Shown here one piece after another: positions 63,681 to 64,000 of a stretch of DNA of 64,000 nt. The DNA is taken from NCBI GenBank assembly GCA_963921425.1, contig OY992835.1, forward strand, positions 8,866,001 to 8,930,000, written 5' to 3'. Within the stretch, counting starts at the first letter, position 1. Each line of letters starts with the position of its first letter. The notes under the pieces are model-generated. The model ran no database searches. It saw nothing but the letters and a program-made list of their open reading frames with translations, and was not told the origin of the DNA. The position numbers and the translations under genes are program-made. The DNA comes from Dryas octopetala (Eukaryota; Streptophyta; Magnoliopsida; Rosales; Rosaceae).

Positions 63681-64000
63681 ATTAAAATTGGAGTAAGCAT
63701 GGGTTTTGAAATCTCTAATATGAGTAATACATATGAGTAATAAGAAGAAATTATATTTATTTATTGTAAGCATATATTATATAATATGCTTAAAACAAAA
63801 ATTATGGTATCACATATGTCGTGCATAAGTACTTTATTGATTGAATCCCAAGTTTCAATATTTTTGAACAATAAATTTGGGTTGTATGGACAAAATAACT
63901 TGACCATAGATGAGTAGACCTTCTAACCCGCCCATGCCCTCCTTATTTTTTTCTCAAGCAAATTGACTGGATCCAATTGATACAGCAAAATCTGCATAAC
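63681..64000. other. Right edge of window, AT-rich
   Basis: No feature recognised. Confidence 0.5.

Overview
The window is nuclear DNA of a eudicot plant, probably a woody species with a TE-rich genome. It is AT-rich, has plant-type GT-AG introns several kb long, and contains plant-specific families (LRK10-like receptor kinases, a coiled-coil NLR relic). It also carries a dense mix of Copia, solo LTRs, TRIM, LINE, CACTA, hAT, Mutator-like and Tourist-like elements. I cannot name the species from sequence alone. A 200-base run of N (44445-44644) marks an assembly gap.

Genes with good support are few. (1) An ABHD17-type alpha/beta hydrolase on the minus strand occupies 1-3931 and runs off the left edge; its 3-kb first intron holds two LINE 3' ends. 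(2) An MsrA-family gene on the plus strand (15555-20604) has five exons; the active-site Cys is replaced by Ser and its 3.8-kb last intron is filled with repeats. (3) A small single-exon gene of unknown function lies on the minus strand (37839-38360). (4) Three LRK10-like genes lie in tandem on the minus strand (51733-59991). Only the first has transmembrane and kinase exons; the other two are ectodomain exons without a visible kinase.

Several degenerate genes are visible only by reading across frames. A CNL disease-resistance pseudogene (33450-36430, minus) is split inside its NB-ARC region by a solo LTR with a perfect 5-bp target duplication. A Mutator-like transposase C-terminus lies at 9115-9520, and LINE RNase H remnants lie at about six sites.

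The rest is mobile DNA, much of it nested. 5640-7512 is a run of MITEs. A Copia element (10046-13986) sits inside another MITE and has lost gag and most of its 5' LTR. A hAT-like element lies at 14529-15277. 20896-24061 holds Copia, TRIM and LTR pieces. A deleted CACTA with a truncated TNP2 gene occupies 24062-27188. A hAT-like element (27403-31920) contains a second CACTA (27895-31409) and a LINE piece. 33581-35460 is a solo LTR carrying an 88-bp minisatellite organised in 264-bp higher-order units. 41554-43110 is a CACTA-type end with 330-bp tandem units. A 9-bp-TSD foldback lies at 43366-43882. 47879-50104 is a long-inverted-repeat element interrupted by a 1.3-kb solo LTR. 60-64 kb is mostly featureless AT-rich DNA with one hAT MITE and half of the same foldback element.

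The genes do not form a pathway. The common theme is plant defence loci (LRK10-like array, CNL relic) embedded in transposon nests.
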